Shown: positions 16,673 through 24,909 of the stretch, piece after piece | How the letters are laid out: each line of letters opens with the position of its first letter | How positions within the stretch are numbered: position 1 is the first letter of the stretch | From: Roseiflexus sp. | GTDB taxonomy: Bacteria > Chloroflexota > Chloroflexia > Chloroflexales > Roseiflexaceae | Assembly: GCA_025062325.1 (NCBI GenBank) | Contig: JANXAL010000115.1 | Span: forward strand, 1 to 47,636 | Length of the DNA: 47,636 bases | Direction of reading: 5' to 3' | The notes under the pieces: model-generated | Database searches by the model: none | What the model was told of the DNA's origin: nothing | Seen by the model: the letters and a program-made list of their open reading frames with translations, nothing else | Translations under genes and position numbers: made by a program

Positions 16673-18436
16673 CTAACCTTCACTCGCCACGTACCACCGC
16701 TCGATATTCCACAGATAGTTCGGCGTAGCTAGGTTAATCGGTCCATCCAGCGTTTTCACGCGCGGACTGCATACGACCGGCAACCGATCCGCCCACAGAA
16801 ACAGGTAGGGACGCAGCAGCGCCACCCGCTCCTGAGCACGCCGGATCGCCTGCGCCCGTTCAGTCAGGTCGTACAATTGCCGTGCAGCGCCCGCCTGGTT
16901 GTCATACATCGGGTCGCTAAACCCGACAAAGTTCAACGTCGGACGGGCATCCGCCACTCCCTGGTTGATCTGGCTTGAATGAAACAGCGCAAAGTCATCA
17001 GGGTCGTAAAACATGTAGTCGCCAAAGTTTGGGTCGGCAACGCCGTTGATCCAGCTGCCGAGGAGCAGATCGAAATCGTAGGGCGGCGCGTACTTTGAGC
17101 GAATGACCGTCGCAAAGTCGGCAGGCTGCACCACAATGTCCATCCCAATCTGCTCGGCTGCAGCGGCAATCAACTCGGCGGCGCGCACCCGACGCGGATC
17201 ATCAGCGCGCACGAAGAGTTGCGCCGTCAGTGTCATCCCATCGTTCTGGCGAACGACCCCCTCAGGCGGCAGGCGCCATCCTGCCTCATCGAGCAGCGCG
17301 CGCGCCCGGTCCAGATCAACCGTCACCGTTGGCGGAGGCGTCAAGTCTGCCCAGGAGCCAGGAGCGGCACTGTTGCCGATGATCATTCCCTGACCATCGG
17401 TCGCTTCCTGCACCACGCGCGGCAGATCGATGGCAAGCGCTAACGCCTCGCGCAGTCGCGCATCGCTAAAGATGCGGTTAGGTCGCAGGTTGAAAGCGAG
17501 AAAATAGTAACCGTTCTCGGCATACGCACCGGTTTGCAGCGTTGGCGCGGTTTCGGTGAGAGCGCGCCCTTCGCTCCAGGGCAATTCCGCCAGCAACAAG
17601 CGACCATCCTGCAGTGCGGACGCCGCCACACGTGCATCGGGCGCCACTACGAACACTACCCTGTCGAGCAGCGGCGCGCCGCGGTAGAACGTCTGGTTCG
17701 CTACCAGCGTGATCGCCACGCCTGGTTCGCGTTGTTCCAGGCGGAATGGTCCACTGCCAACGGGCGTATTCCAGAAGTTGAACATTGCCAGGTTCTCGCT
17801 GCTTGACACGTGGCGTGGCAGCACAGGCACGGTCAGCAGGCTAAAAATCGGCGCATATCGCTCATTGAGACGCACTACGACGGTATCGGTTGTCGGCGCA
17901 GTGACCTCCGTAATGCGCTGTAAGCCAGCGAGCAGCGCAGTTTCCGGCGCTAGCGCGCGTAATGCGTTGAGGGTAAAGACCACATCGTCCGCCGTCACCG
18001 GGCGCCCGTCGTGCCAAACCGCGTTACTGCGCAGCGTAAATGTGATTACCCGCCCATCGGCAGAGGCCGTCCAGCCTGTCGCTAGATCCGGTTGAGGCGC
18101 CAGCGTGTGGTCCAGGCGGGTCAGACCGCTGTAGAGCAGCGTGATGACCTGTTCCTCGCCGCGGGTGCGCGGATGCCAGGGACGCAGTTCAGAGATGTCG
18201 GAGGCCAGTCGAATGGTCAGATTTCCGCCGCGGGGCGGCGTCGTTGGTGACGGCGACGCCGCCGTCGGGGCAGGCATCGGTGAGGCGCTGGCAGGAACGG
18301 CGGGTTCCAGTGCGCCGCAGGCGGTAAGCAATACGAGCGCCGCAATCGCAGCGCAGACTCTAGCGCTGAATGCTTGGCGCCCGGGCAACTGGAACAGAAG
18401 GGCGAAACCTGCCAGTGATAGATGCAAACTATTCAC
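16673..18436 (-). CDS. Peptide/nickel-type ABC solute-binding lipoprotein (SBP family 5)
   Basis: A 587-residue extracytoplasmic binding protein. The N-terminus has a hydrophobic signal ending in the lipobox LTAC (ALVLLTACGALEP), followed by a Pro/Ser/Thr linker, so it should be a lipoprotein on the outer face of the membrane. The body is family 5: LTIRLASDISELRPWH, LTRLDHTLAPQPDLATGW, FTLRSNAVWHDGRPVTADDV and LREALALAIDLPRVVQ. It starts at a GTG (18436) that overlaps the end of the XRE gene by 8 bases, implying coupling; a TTG farther in would give a shorter, more typical signal peptide. No permease or ATPase gene is nearby, so it either uses a remote transporter or acts as a sensor. Confidence 0.85.
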   Translation of the reverse strand: MNSLHLSLAGFALLFQLPGRQAFSARVCAAIAALVLLTACGALEPAVPASASPMPAPTAASPSPTTPPRGGNLTIRLASDISELRPWHPRTRGEEQVITLLYSGLTRLDHTLAPQPDLATGWTASADGRVITFTLRSNAVWHDGRPVTADDVVFTLNALRALAPETALLAGLQRITEVTAPTTDTVVVRLNERYAPIFSLLTVPVLPRHVSSSENLAMFNFWNTPVGSGPFRLEQREPGVAITLVANQTFYRGAPLLDRVVFVVAPDARVAASALQDGRLLLAELPWSEGRALTETAPTLQTGAYAENGYYFLAFNLRPNRIFSDARLREALALAIDLPRVVQEATDGQGMIIGNSAAPGSWADLTPPPTVTVDLDRARALLDEAGWRLPPEGVVRQNDGMTLTAQLFVRADDPRRVRAAELIAAAAEQIGMDIVVQPADFATVIRSKYAPPYDFDLLLGSWINGVADPNFGDYMFYDPDDFALFHSSQINQGVADARPTLNFVGFSDPMYDNQAGAARQLYDLTERAQAIRRAQERVALLRPYLFLWADRLPVVCSPRVKTLDGPINLATPNYLWNIERWYVASEG

Positions 18437-18788
18437 GAGGGAGATTCTGCTGCTCGCGGAGGAACAACATAAACGCGCGCGCCATACGTTGATGCTCAGG
18501 AGAGAGGGAATCGTACAGGGTCAGGAACGCCTCGCGGTCGCGGTGCGCTGCCGAGAACTTGTATCCGTCGGCGGCTGCTGCCTCGCTGAGCAATTCGAAC
18601 ACGGTAGTGCGAAACACCGCCGCCAACGCTTCAATCTCCGTGATCCGCGCGCTGCTCTGACCATTCTCGGTGCTGCTGATATAACTGCCGCTAACGCCGA
18701 TGCGACTCCCCAACTCCGCCTGGGTTAGCCGATCGCGCTGGCGTTTGCGTTTGATGACTTCTCCAACGCGCTCGTTAAACGATGGCAT
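18429..18788 (-). CDS. XRE-family transcriptional regulator
   Basis: A 119-residue DNA-binding protein. The N-terminal HTH_3 domain reads RLTQAELGSRIGVSGSYISS followed by TENGQ, a textbook Cro/CI helix-turn-helix, and IEALAAVFRTTVFEL completes the five-helix fold. The C-terminal 50 residues form a second helical segment (SLSPEHQRMARAFMLFLREQ) that could mediate dimerisation. It starts at the ATG at 18788 and overlaps the lipoprotein gene by 8 bases, so it may control its own operon in response to something the lipoprotein binds or imports. The link is inferred from overlap only. Confidence 0.85.
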   Translation of the reverse strand: MPSFNERVGEVIKRKRQRDRLTQAELGSRIGVSGSYISSTENGQSSARITEIEALAAVFRTTVFELLSEAAAADGYKFSAAHRDREAFLTLYDSLSPEHQRMARAFMLFLREQQNLPRE

Positions 18789-19026
18789 AGACCTCCCTTC
18801 ACGCGCTCAGTCTGGCACACCGTGCCCATTGTCGTACAGAATGCCTGGTGTTGTCAAATCGTTCCACAACACACACGGACAAACAAAGAGAAGCCTGAGC
18901 GTGCACGCCTTCTCAGAGGGCAAGCTTTTCCGATGATTTTATCACCTCCTGGCGTCTTTTCCCTCCTCCTCTGCTTTGTCGCGGATTTGACGCATCCTGA
19001 CACCCTTTCGCCCCCTCATCCCCCCC

Positions 19027-19199
19027 TCTCAAGTGTAGGCTTGTTGGCGTGCGAAGCGAATTTGCCGCGTCCTGACGCCCTTTTGCCCCTCATCCCCCCT
19101 ACCCCCTTCTCCCACAAGGGGAGAAGGGGGCGTTGGGGTATCCTAACGCTCAAAACAGGCGATGCAACATAAGGGCTCGCCGGAAAAATCTACACTTGT
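19027..19199. repeat. Palindromic MITE-like element, copy A
   Basis: This is a 173-base unit with 8-bp inverted termini (AAGTGTAG/CTACACTT) and an internal hairpin. It is non-coding. Copy B starts 234 bases later. No target-site duplication was established. Confidence 0.7.
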
Positions 19200-19260
19200 G
19201 AGGCAGGGGGAGGTGGGGCATCCTGAGGCCCTTGTTCCCCTCCTCTCCCGGCTCCCTTCC

Positions 19261-19434
19261 TCTCAAGTGTAGGCTCGTTGGCGTGCGAAGCGAATTTGCC
19301 GCATCCCGACGCCCTTTTGCCCCTCATCCCCCCTACCCCCTTCTCCCACAAGGGGAGAAGGGGGCGTTGGGGTATCCTAACGCTCAAAACAGGCGATGCA
19401 ACATAAGGGCTCGCCGGAAAAAATCTACACTTGT
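19261..19434. repeat. Palindromic MITE-like element, copy B
   Basis: Near-identical to copy A, with one extra A in the run before the right end (cggaaaaaatctac instead of cggaaaaatctac). Same inverted termini and inner hairpin. Confidence 0.7.
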
Positions 19435-19577
19435 AAGCCAGGAGAGAAGGGCGCGATAGGGCATCCTGATGCCTGAACCAGGCTATACAACTCGTAGGAA
19501 AGTCAACCGGACGCTGAACAAATGAGACGCAGGCGCTCCTCTCCGCGTTGATAAAGACGTGCACGCCTGGGATTCAG

Positions 19578-21263
19578 TCACCAAGAACGTATGCCAGGAA
19601 TGAATTGCATCTCCGACACTAGTCTGATCAGCGTCGGTGTGTAATTAATCACGATCAGCGTAAACGCAATTGCCAACCAGGGCTTGAAGTTGTCCAGTAC
19701 ACGCGGACCATCCTCTGGACCGGACACGGCTCGTGCAAACGGAACCATCGGAACTGTGTCCTTCTTTCCAGCAGTGATTGTCAACACCATATTGAGGTAG
19801 TACAGAATGGCGCTGATGAACATAATGATCGCACCGACTGCAACCATTGGCAGGAGCGGTTCCCATTCAGGATGAATTTCGCGCATTGCTCCAATCGCAG
19901 TGCGCCGCGGCATGCTCAGCAAACCCAGCATGTGCATCCAGTGCGCGAAAATACCCATGCCGATGAACCAGGTCCACGCCTGCACCAGCGCCATTGTCGG
20001 GCTCCACAGCCTTCGCCCAGTGAGGTGTGGCACAAGCCAGTAAGTGATGCCCATAAAGCTGAGCGTTACCGCTGTGCCGACCGTCAGATGGAAATGCCCG
20101 GAAATCCAGGAGGTGTTATGCACCACCAGGTTGATGTTGTATGAAGCGTTGATCAGCCCGCCAGCGCCGCCGAAGGCGAACAGGATCATTGCCAGCACTT
20201 GTGTGGTGAAACTCGGTTCCCGCCACGGCAGGCTGAAGACCCATACTAGCCACCCTTTGCCGCCACGCGCCCGTCCGCCGTTCTCGAGCGATGCCACGAC
20301 GTTGAAGAAGGTCAGCAGACTGGGGAAGAAGACGCCAAAGGTGAAGATAGCGTGGATCAGTTTCCAGATCTCGCTAATGCCAGGGTCGGTATACTGATGG
20401 TGCATCCCGATCGGCGTCGACAGGATGAGGAAAAGGATGAACGCCACGCGCGCCATCGGGTCGCTGAACAGCCGGCCCCCTGCCTGCTGCGGCACGAAGT
20501 TGTACCACGAAATGTAGGCGGGCAGCAGCCAGAAGTAGACAATTGGATGACCGGTGAACCAGAAGAGCGTGCGCGCCAGCACCGGGTCCGTTCCCGGCGC
20601 CAGCCCGAGCGACCAGGGGATCAGCAGAAAGAGCATCTCGGTCGCAACGCCGAAGGTGCAGATGACCCACATCGTCATGGTGACGATTGCCATGAATGCC
20701 GGGAGCGGAATGCGTGCCGTGGGATTAGCGGCGCGCCACTGTCGCAGCATCATCACCTGATTGATCAGCAACAGCCAGGTGCCGACGACCACCAGCGTCA
20801 GACCGATGTAGAAGAGCGGGTCTGCCTTGAGCGGCGGGTAGAAGGTAAACAGAACCGTTGCGTTGTTGAGCAGCAGCGGCAACGCGGCGATCAGCAAACC
20901 GCTCGTCATGACGCCGAATGTCGTCCAGCCGAGCGCGCGGCTCGCCAGGGGTATGCCCAGCGACCGCGAGGTGACGAATGTTAGCCAGCCGATAATGAAG
21001 AACGTGGTAAAGACCAGCACATTGAGCACGCCGTGCAACGCCAATCCCTGATAGTACCCGCCGCGCAGGATTGGCGATATCGGCTTATACAGGTCGATGC
21101 CGTTGTACTGAAGCGCCTGCATCACGCCGAACAGACCACCGATTGCCAGCGCGATAAACGCAATGAGCATGTTCAGCCCTGTCAGGCGATACTCGGTGGC
21201 AAACACGCCGACTTCGGCGCGTTCAGCGGTGATAGAAACGCTAGAAACACGCGCGGTAGCCAT
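19578..21263 (-). CDS. B-family (ba3-type) cytochrome c oxidase subunit I
   Basis: This is the catalytic subunit of a terminal oxidase that reduces O2 to water with proton pumping in the cytoplasmic membrane. The 561 residues carry the low-spin haem His in LALHGVLNVLVFTTFF, the CuB His and cross-linked Tyr in TGHPIVYFWLLPAY, the two CuB histidines in TPIGMHHQYTDP and the high-spin haem region SGHFHLTVG. The HPIVYFWLLP form instead of HPEVY, and the sequence after it, place it with Thermus ba3 (B family). About 13 membrane helices are expected. The ATG at 21263 has GAGGAG six bases upstream. It follows subunit II after 57 bases in the order SCO1, IIa, II, I. B-family enzymes have high O2 affinity, which suits a micro-oxic mat. 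Confidence 0.94.
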   Translation of the reverse strand: MATARVSSVSITAERAEVGVFATEYRLTGLNMLIAFIALAIGGLFGVMQALQYNGIDLYKPISPILRGGYYQGLALHGVLNVLVFTTFFIIGWLTFVTSRSLGIPLASRALGWTTFGVMTSGLLIAALPLLLNNATVLFTFYPPLKADPLFYIGLTLVVVGTWLLLINQVMMLRQWRAANPTARIPLPAFMAIVTMTMWVICTFGVATEMLFLLIPWSLGLAPGTDPVLARTLFWFTGHPIVYFWLLPAYISWYNFVPQQAGGRLFSDPMARVAFILFLILSTPIGMHHQYTDPGISEIWKLIHAIFTFGVFFPSLLTFFNVVASLENGGRARGGKGWLVWVFSLPWREPSFTTQVLAMILFAFGGAGGLINASYNINLVVHNTSWISGHFHLTVGTAVTLSFMGITYWLVPHLTGRRLWSPTMALVQAWTWFIGMGIFAHWMHMLGLLSMPRRTAIGAMREIHPEWEPLLPMVAVGAIIMFISAILYYLNMVLTITAGKKDTVPMVPFARAVSGPEDGPRVLDNFKPWLAIAFTLIVINYTPTLIRLVSEMQFIPGIRSW

Positions 21264-21320
21264 ACGCTCTCCTCAATCCAGGTCGCCGCACTGCAAACGT
21301 GGCAAGCGGCAGACACGCAA

Positions 21321-21827
21321 CTAACGATTGGTCGAAGCCGTCTTTGCTGGCGTCACAATGAGCTTGCCCACCATTAAGTGGTGCCCTGCGCCGCAGTATT
21401 CGTGACAGTAGATGTAATACTCGCCCGGTGTGTCGAAGGTGGTCGTCATCCGCGAGATCTGACCAGGAATGACCATCATATTGATCGGCGACTTCTCGAT
21501 TTTGTACCCATGAATGACATCGCGGCTAGTCACGATGAACGTCACTTTTGAGCCAGCCGGGATCTCGATTTCCCCGGGCGAGAAATTGAACAACTGCGCG
21601 ATAACAACGGCTTCATAGCGCCCCGGCGCCAGTTCGCGCAGTCCCGGCTGATCGAACGGCGCCGTCGTACTGAGCGCCTTCGGATCAACGCGCCCCGCGT
21701 CTCCCGGCACAGCAATGCCCACGGCGAACGCCGTGATCACAATCGCGACCATAAACGCGATGGGCACTGCGACACTGGGAAGGATCCACGCAATCTCAAA
21801 GAGATATCCAAGATACTTCCGATTCAT
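21321..21827 (-). CDS. ba3-type cytochrome c oxidase subunit II (CuA)
   Basis: A 168-residue subunit, the same length as I recall for Thermus ba3 subunit II. One N-terminal membrane helix (WILPSVAVPIAFMVAIVITAF) anchors a cupredoxin domain that carries the two-copper CuA centre. The ligands are visible: a His in SRDVIHGY and the C-terminal set CHEYCGAGHHLM (two Cys, His, Met). CuA takes electrons from cytochrome c or a similar donor and passes them to subunit I. The ATG at 21827 overlaps the stop of subunit IIa (ATGA) and follows a G-rich ribosome site. The frame extends to 21881 without conserved residues. Confidence 0.93.
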   Translation of the reverse strand: MNRKYLGYLFEIAWILPSVAVPIAFMVAIVITAFAVGIAVPGDAGRVDPKALSTTAPFDQPGLRELAPGRYEAVVIAQLFNFSPGEIEIPAGSKVTFIVTSRDVIHGYKIEKSPINMMVIPGQISRMTTTFDTPGEYYIYCHEYCGAGHHLMVGKLIVTPAKTASTNR

Positions 21828-21997
21828 GATCCCCCCCTCCCTCCTCCATTTGCCAGCAGCTGCAGATACACCTGGATCCACAGCCCTGCGAGTATTGCCA
21901 GATACGTCAGGGTGATGAGCAATGCACCTCGTGGCAGTTCGTGGTTTTCGTGCGCTTCCGCCTCTTCCTGATGCTCTGCGATTGGCTGTTCGGTCAT
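21824..21997 (-). CDS. ba3-type cytochrome c oxidase small subunit IIa
   Basis: A 57-residue single-helix subunit. After a charged N-terminus rich in Glu and His (EHQEEAEAHENHELPRG) comes one membrane helix (ALLITLTYLAILAGLWIQVY), matching subunit IIa of ba3 oxidases with its PRG-ALL start. It replaces the first helix missing from B-family subunit II. The stop overlaps the ATG of subunit II by ATGA, so translation is coupled. The frame is open to 22078, but the ATG at 21997, with AAGGG upstream, gives the family-like length. Confidence 0.85.
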   Translation of the reverse strand: MTEQPIAEHQEEAEAHENHELPRGALLITLTYLAILAGLWIQVYLQLLANGGGRGGS

Positions 21998-22062
21998 AGA
22001 TTGCGGTTCCCTTCTAGTGGTTGAAACGATCATCTGATATGAGTGATGTGCGACGTGTCTGC

Positions 22063-22083
22063 GGGCATTGCACCGCAATGCCC
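22063..22083. repeat. 9-bp hairpin with TTGC-ACC-GCAA core
   Basis: gggcattgc-acc-gcaatgccc is a perfect stem with a 3-base loop in the 167-bp gap between the SCO1 and IIa genes. The same core TTGCACCGCAA forms a hairpin 4 bases after the lactate permease stop (32583-32597). A CT-rich repeat tract (22138-22168) runs into the SCO1 stop. Confidence 0.65.
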
Positions 22084-22164
22084 CAACGTGCCACTATCCA
22101 CAACCTTCCCGCCCACAACATGCACCCGTCCGACTCTCACCTCTCGCCTCTCGCCTCTCGCCTC

Positions 22165-22911
22165 TCACCTCGGATAACAGACAAAGAGATGCGCCGCTTC
22201 GTAGATGGGCCGCGCCGCGTCGCTGCTGTTCGCCTCCTGTTCGACCAGCCCAATGTCGCGCAGGATGATCGCAGGATCGAGACGCGTACCGTCGTACTCG
22301 GCGCGCAGCAGACCAGTTTCATCGACCAACACCACGCGCTGATCGAGGTCGATGGTCTCGCCATTCACCCGGTAGTAGACGCCATACTCGCCGCCGATCA
22401 ACTGCTTAAGCTCACGGGCTGAACCGGTCAGGAAGATCCACTCCGGCGCTGCGACGTTCAGGCGGGCCGCATAGGTGCGTAGCACTGCCGGGGTGTCGTG
22501 GTCTGCGTCCACGGTGATGGTCACCAGGCGCACCTGCGTTCCCAATCGACCATTGGCCCGCAGAGAGTCTGCGACGGTCAGCAGGCCGCGTTCCATCGTC
22601 GCACAGCGTTCACCACAGCGCGTATGCGCAAAATTAATGAGCAGCAGGCTGCCGCGCAGATCAATGTCGCTCACCCAGCGACCATCCTGATCGGTCAGCA
22701 TGAAAGCAGGTGCAGGTCCAATGCGTGGCAATACCTGAATGGGGCGGGCGATGACGAACCAGAGGATGAGAGCGACCAGGGTGGTGAAAAGTGCAGTTAC
22801 GCCATACAGAGCACGCTTGATCCAGCGTACGGACGCCGATTGAGAACCCTCAACCGGACGAGCGCTCCTCTGCAGCGGCGTGGCGCTGACTCGCGGCGAT
22901 GATGAATGCAT
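22165..22911 (-). CDS. SCO1/SenC-family copper chaperone for the oxidase
   Basis: A 248-residue membrane-anchored thioredoxin-fold protein. One N-terminal helix (ALYGVTALFTTLVALILWFV) is followed by an external domain with FMLTDQDGRWVSDIDLRG, the copper-binding CxxxC in RCGERC, and VRLVTITVDADHDTPAVL. The conserved His expected late in SCO1 proteins appears to be absent: the usual H position in the YGVYYRVNG segment region is not a His, so its role may be partly redox. It should load copper into the CuA site of the adjacent subunit II. The ATG at 22911 is preferred to the upstream frame (to 23025). It is the first gene of the oxidase cluster. Confidence 0.85.
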   Translation of the reverse strand: MHSSSPRVSATPLQRSARPVEGSQSASVRWIKRALYGVTALFTTLVALILWFVIARPIQVLPRIGPAPAFMLTDQDGRWVSDIDLRGSLLLINFAHTRCGERCATMERGLLTVADSLRANGRLGTQVRLVTITVDADHDTPAVLRTYAARLNVAAPEWIFLTGSARELKQLIGGEYGVYYRVNGETIDLDQRVVLVDETGLLRAEYDGTRLDPAIILRDIGLVEQEANSSDAARPIYEAAHLFVCYPR

Positions 22912-23135
22912 AATGCGTCCCAATGAAACTGGATAGCGGTCCGCGATTCTTCGTGCTTCGTGGCACAAAGTTCGTGGAGAGTATAGAGCGAGAAGCAGGG
23001 TTGCGGAGTTATGAACCCGCAACATCTGGTTAGGGGGCGTTTACTGGGGGTCCGTAGCGAGCCTGGTCAGACGGCGCCTAACGCGGCAGGCTGATGGGGT
23101 TGAATACATTTCCGCGCTACCAATATCCAGTAAAG

Positions 23136-23172
23136 CTGAGGGCGCCTTGCGAGCTCTCGTGAGCGCCCTCAG
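23136..23172 (-). terminator. Candidate terminator hairpin after the DUF59 gene
   Basis: CTGAGGGCGC (23136-23145) and GCGCCCTCAG (23163-23172) form a perfect 10-bp stem with a 17-base loop, 54 bases past the DUF59 stop in the transcribed direction. The T-run is short (CTTTAC), so termination efficiency is uncertain. Confidence 0.5.
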
Positions 23173-23226
23173 CGACTTCCACATGGGAGTAGGAAGCGAG
23201 GATGATGAGGCTACGCGAAGCGTCCC

Positions 23227-23544
23227 TCAGAAAAACCCCAACTCCTCGCGCGCTTCTTCGCTCATCATCGACGGGTTCCAGAAGGGGGTCCAGACCAGGT
23301 TGATCTGCACCTCTTCCAAATTGCTGTACACCTGGCTGAGGCTCTCGATCTCACGCTTCGCCTGGGTGAGGATCTGCGGTCCAGCAGGGCATGCGGGGGT
23401 CGTCAGGGTCATATCGACCACCACCCGTCGACCGCCGTCCTGAATGTCGATGTTGTACACCAGCCCCAGATTGACAATATCCATCCCGATTTCGGGATCA
23501 TATACATTCTTGAGGGCGCTACGCACCAGCTCTTCCGTAATCAT
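23227..23544 (-). CDS. DUF59/MIP18-family iron-sulfur assembly protein
   Basis: A 105-residue protein of the SufT/PaaD/MIP18 family. The conserved opening VYDPEIGMDIVNLGLVYNI and the motif MTLTTPACPAGP with its reactive Cys are present, followed by the family end with W(T)PFW(N)P. Members help load or repair iron-sulfur clusters. The ATG at 23544 has GGGGAG seven bases upstream and lies 23 bases after the ArsA gene stop, so the two form an operon. The C-terminal tail (MMSEEAREELGFF) is typical of the short stand-alone form. Its client is unknown; the radical SAM enzymes in the window are possible clients, as inference. Confidence 0.88.
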   Translation of the reverse strand: MITEELVRSALKNVYDPEIGMDIVNLGLVYNIDIQDGGRRVVVDMTLTTPACPAGPQILTQAKREIESLSQVYSNLEEVQINLVWTPFWNPSMMSEEAREELGFF

Positions 23545-23567
23545 GCATCACTCCCCTGACACAATCT

Positions 23568-24761
23568 CTAGCTGCCGGTAGAAGCCGCTGTAGGCGCGAC
23601 CGTTTCCGGCGCACCGAAGCGCACTTCAAGCACTCCTTCGCGGAACACGGCGCGCTTCGCCGGTCGCTCCGCGAGGGTCAACGGCAGGATCATGTCGCGC
23701 TTGAAATTGCCGATTGCGATGAACAACTCGTCGCCGCGCTTGGTGATCGACACCTTGCCGATTTCGACATGGGGCAGCGGCAGGCGCATGACGTATTCAT
23801 CGCCGTCACGCACGATTTCCTGCGTTGTACCGCGGAAGAAGACCTTCGTCGGGTCTTCGTCCTTGAACAGGTCATGCCCTACCTGCGAAAGGTCCTTGAT
23901 CCCCCGGATGTCGTGCGGGTAGTGCGGCGCCTCCCAGATCGGCAGCGGCGAGAACAGATCGTGCACCATTTTGCGGTACGACGACTGCATTTCGTACAGG
24001 CGCTCCATGAATTCGCCGACAACCGCAGTGCGTGGCAATACCCGATTGAGCACCACACCGTCGACCGGATAGCCGAACAGTGCCAGATACGTCGCTGCGC
24101 GCTGCGCCTCTTTGATGACCATGCGCTCCGGGTTGACCACCAGCCGGTACGAACTGATGTCGGGGTCAGTCAGCATCTGACGCAGCGCCTCAACCCCTTT
24201 CGTCAGGCGGTCAAGCGTCTCGAAGGCGTTGGTCGCCGGGATCAGAGCGCGCACCAGCGGTTTGGCAACGCTCTTAGTGGCAGGGTCCCAATCCATCACT
24301 CGCGCAGCATACCACTGAAAGGTCTCCGGCATGGTCAGCAGGCGAATCGTTTCACCAGTCGGCGCGGCATCGACGATCACGGCGTCGAAATTGCCCTCAC
24401 GCGCCTGCCGCCGAATATGGAGCAGGCTGACGACCTCCTCCATGCCGGGGATGATCGCCAGTTCTTCCGACGCCACATCACTGACGCCGCGACGCTTGAG
24501 CAACCCTGACAGATAGGTGCGCAACTCGCCCCAGTGTTGCCGCACCTCTTCAAGGACATTGATTTCCTGCCCCCAGAGTCGGTCAGTCAACGGGGTTGGT
24601 TGCGGTCCCAATGGATGATCAAGCGCATCAGCCAAGCTGTGCGCGACATCGGTGCTGACTACCAGCGTGCGGTAGCCAAGTTCGGCGGCTCGCACTGCAG
24701 TCGCCGCTGCAGTGGTCGTCTTGCCGACGCCGCCCTTGCCCAGGTACAGTATCAGGCGCAT
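23568..24761 (-). CDS. ArsA/GET3-family ATPase with C-terminal HSP20-like domain
   Basis: A 397-residue soluble ATPase. The deviant Walker A GKGGVGKTTTAAA is at the N-terminus, with the switch I-like STDVAHSLADAL and the switch II-like VDAAPTGETIRLL. The last 80 residues (from about EYVMRLPLPHVEIGKVSI) look like the HSP20-fold domain (ArsA_HSP20) attached to many ArsA homologues of green phototrophs. The arsenite-binding Cys triad of E. coli ArsA is not evident, and there is no ars gene nearby, so it is better read as a GET3-like targeting or maturation ATPase than an arsenite pump. The ATG at 24761 has GAGGTG just upstream. It is followed by the DUF59 gene. Confidence 0.87.
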   Translation of the reverse strand: MRLILYLGKGGVGKTTTAAATAVRAAELGYRTLVVSTDVAHSLADALDHPLGPQPTPLTDRLWGQEINVLEEVRQHWGELRTYLSGLLKRRGVSDVASEELAIIPGMEEVVSLLHIRRQAREGNFDAVIVDAAPTGETIRLLTMPETFQWYAARVMDWDPATKSVAKPLVRALIPATNAFETLDRLTKGVEALRQMLTDPDISSYRLVVNPERMVIKEAQRAATYLALFGYPVDGVVLNRVLPRTAVVGEFMERLYEMQSSYRKMVHDLFSPLPIWEAPHYPHDIRGIKDLSQVGHDLFKDEDPTKVFFRGTTQEIVRDGDEYVMRLPLPHVEIGKVSITKRGDELFIAIGNFKRDMILPLTLAERPAKRAVFREGVLEVRFGAPETVAPTAASTGS

Positions 24762-24909
24762 GACACCTCATGTGCACGATGGAACTGGAGCGGCGGCGCG
24801 CGCCCGCGCGTCCAGGGTCTCACGTCTGCCGCGTCAATGCGGCAACGAACGCTCCGTCCTCTCCTCACCACTACTCTACCTGAATTGTAAAGGTTGCGCG
24901 CTATGGCTG

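Larger units (their letters stand above)
18789..19577. repeat. 789-bp intergenic region with two tandem copies of a palindromic element
   Basis: No gene is visible. Two units at 19027-19199 and 19261-19434 start 234 bases apart and are almost identical, apart from a few substitutions and one extra A. Each begins AAGTGTAG and ends CTACACTT (inverted termini), contains ccccttctcccacaaggggagaaggggg as an inner hairpin, and ends in the 33-base block found inverted at 7512. The spacer and the flank after 19434 hold diverged fragments of the same element. The part 18789-18950 may carry the XRE promoter, but nothing definite is seen. Confidence 0.8.

Noticed and set aside
19027-19434. CRISPR or tandem gene duplication
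   Set aside because: Two units only, with inverted termini and a hairpin, and no coding potential.
23026-23226. tRNA or small RNA between SCO1 and DUF59
   Set aside because: The hairpin at 23136-23172 lacks cloverleaf features and a T-loop sequence.
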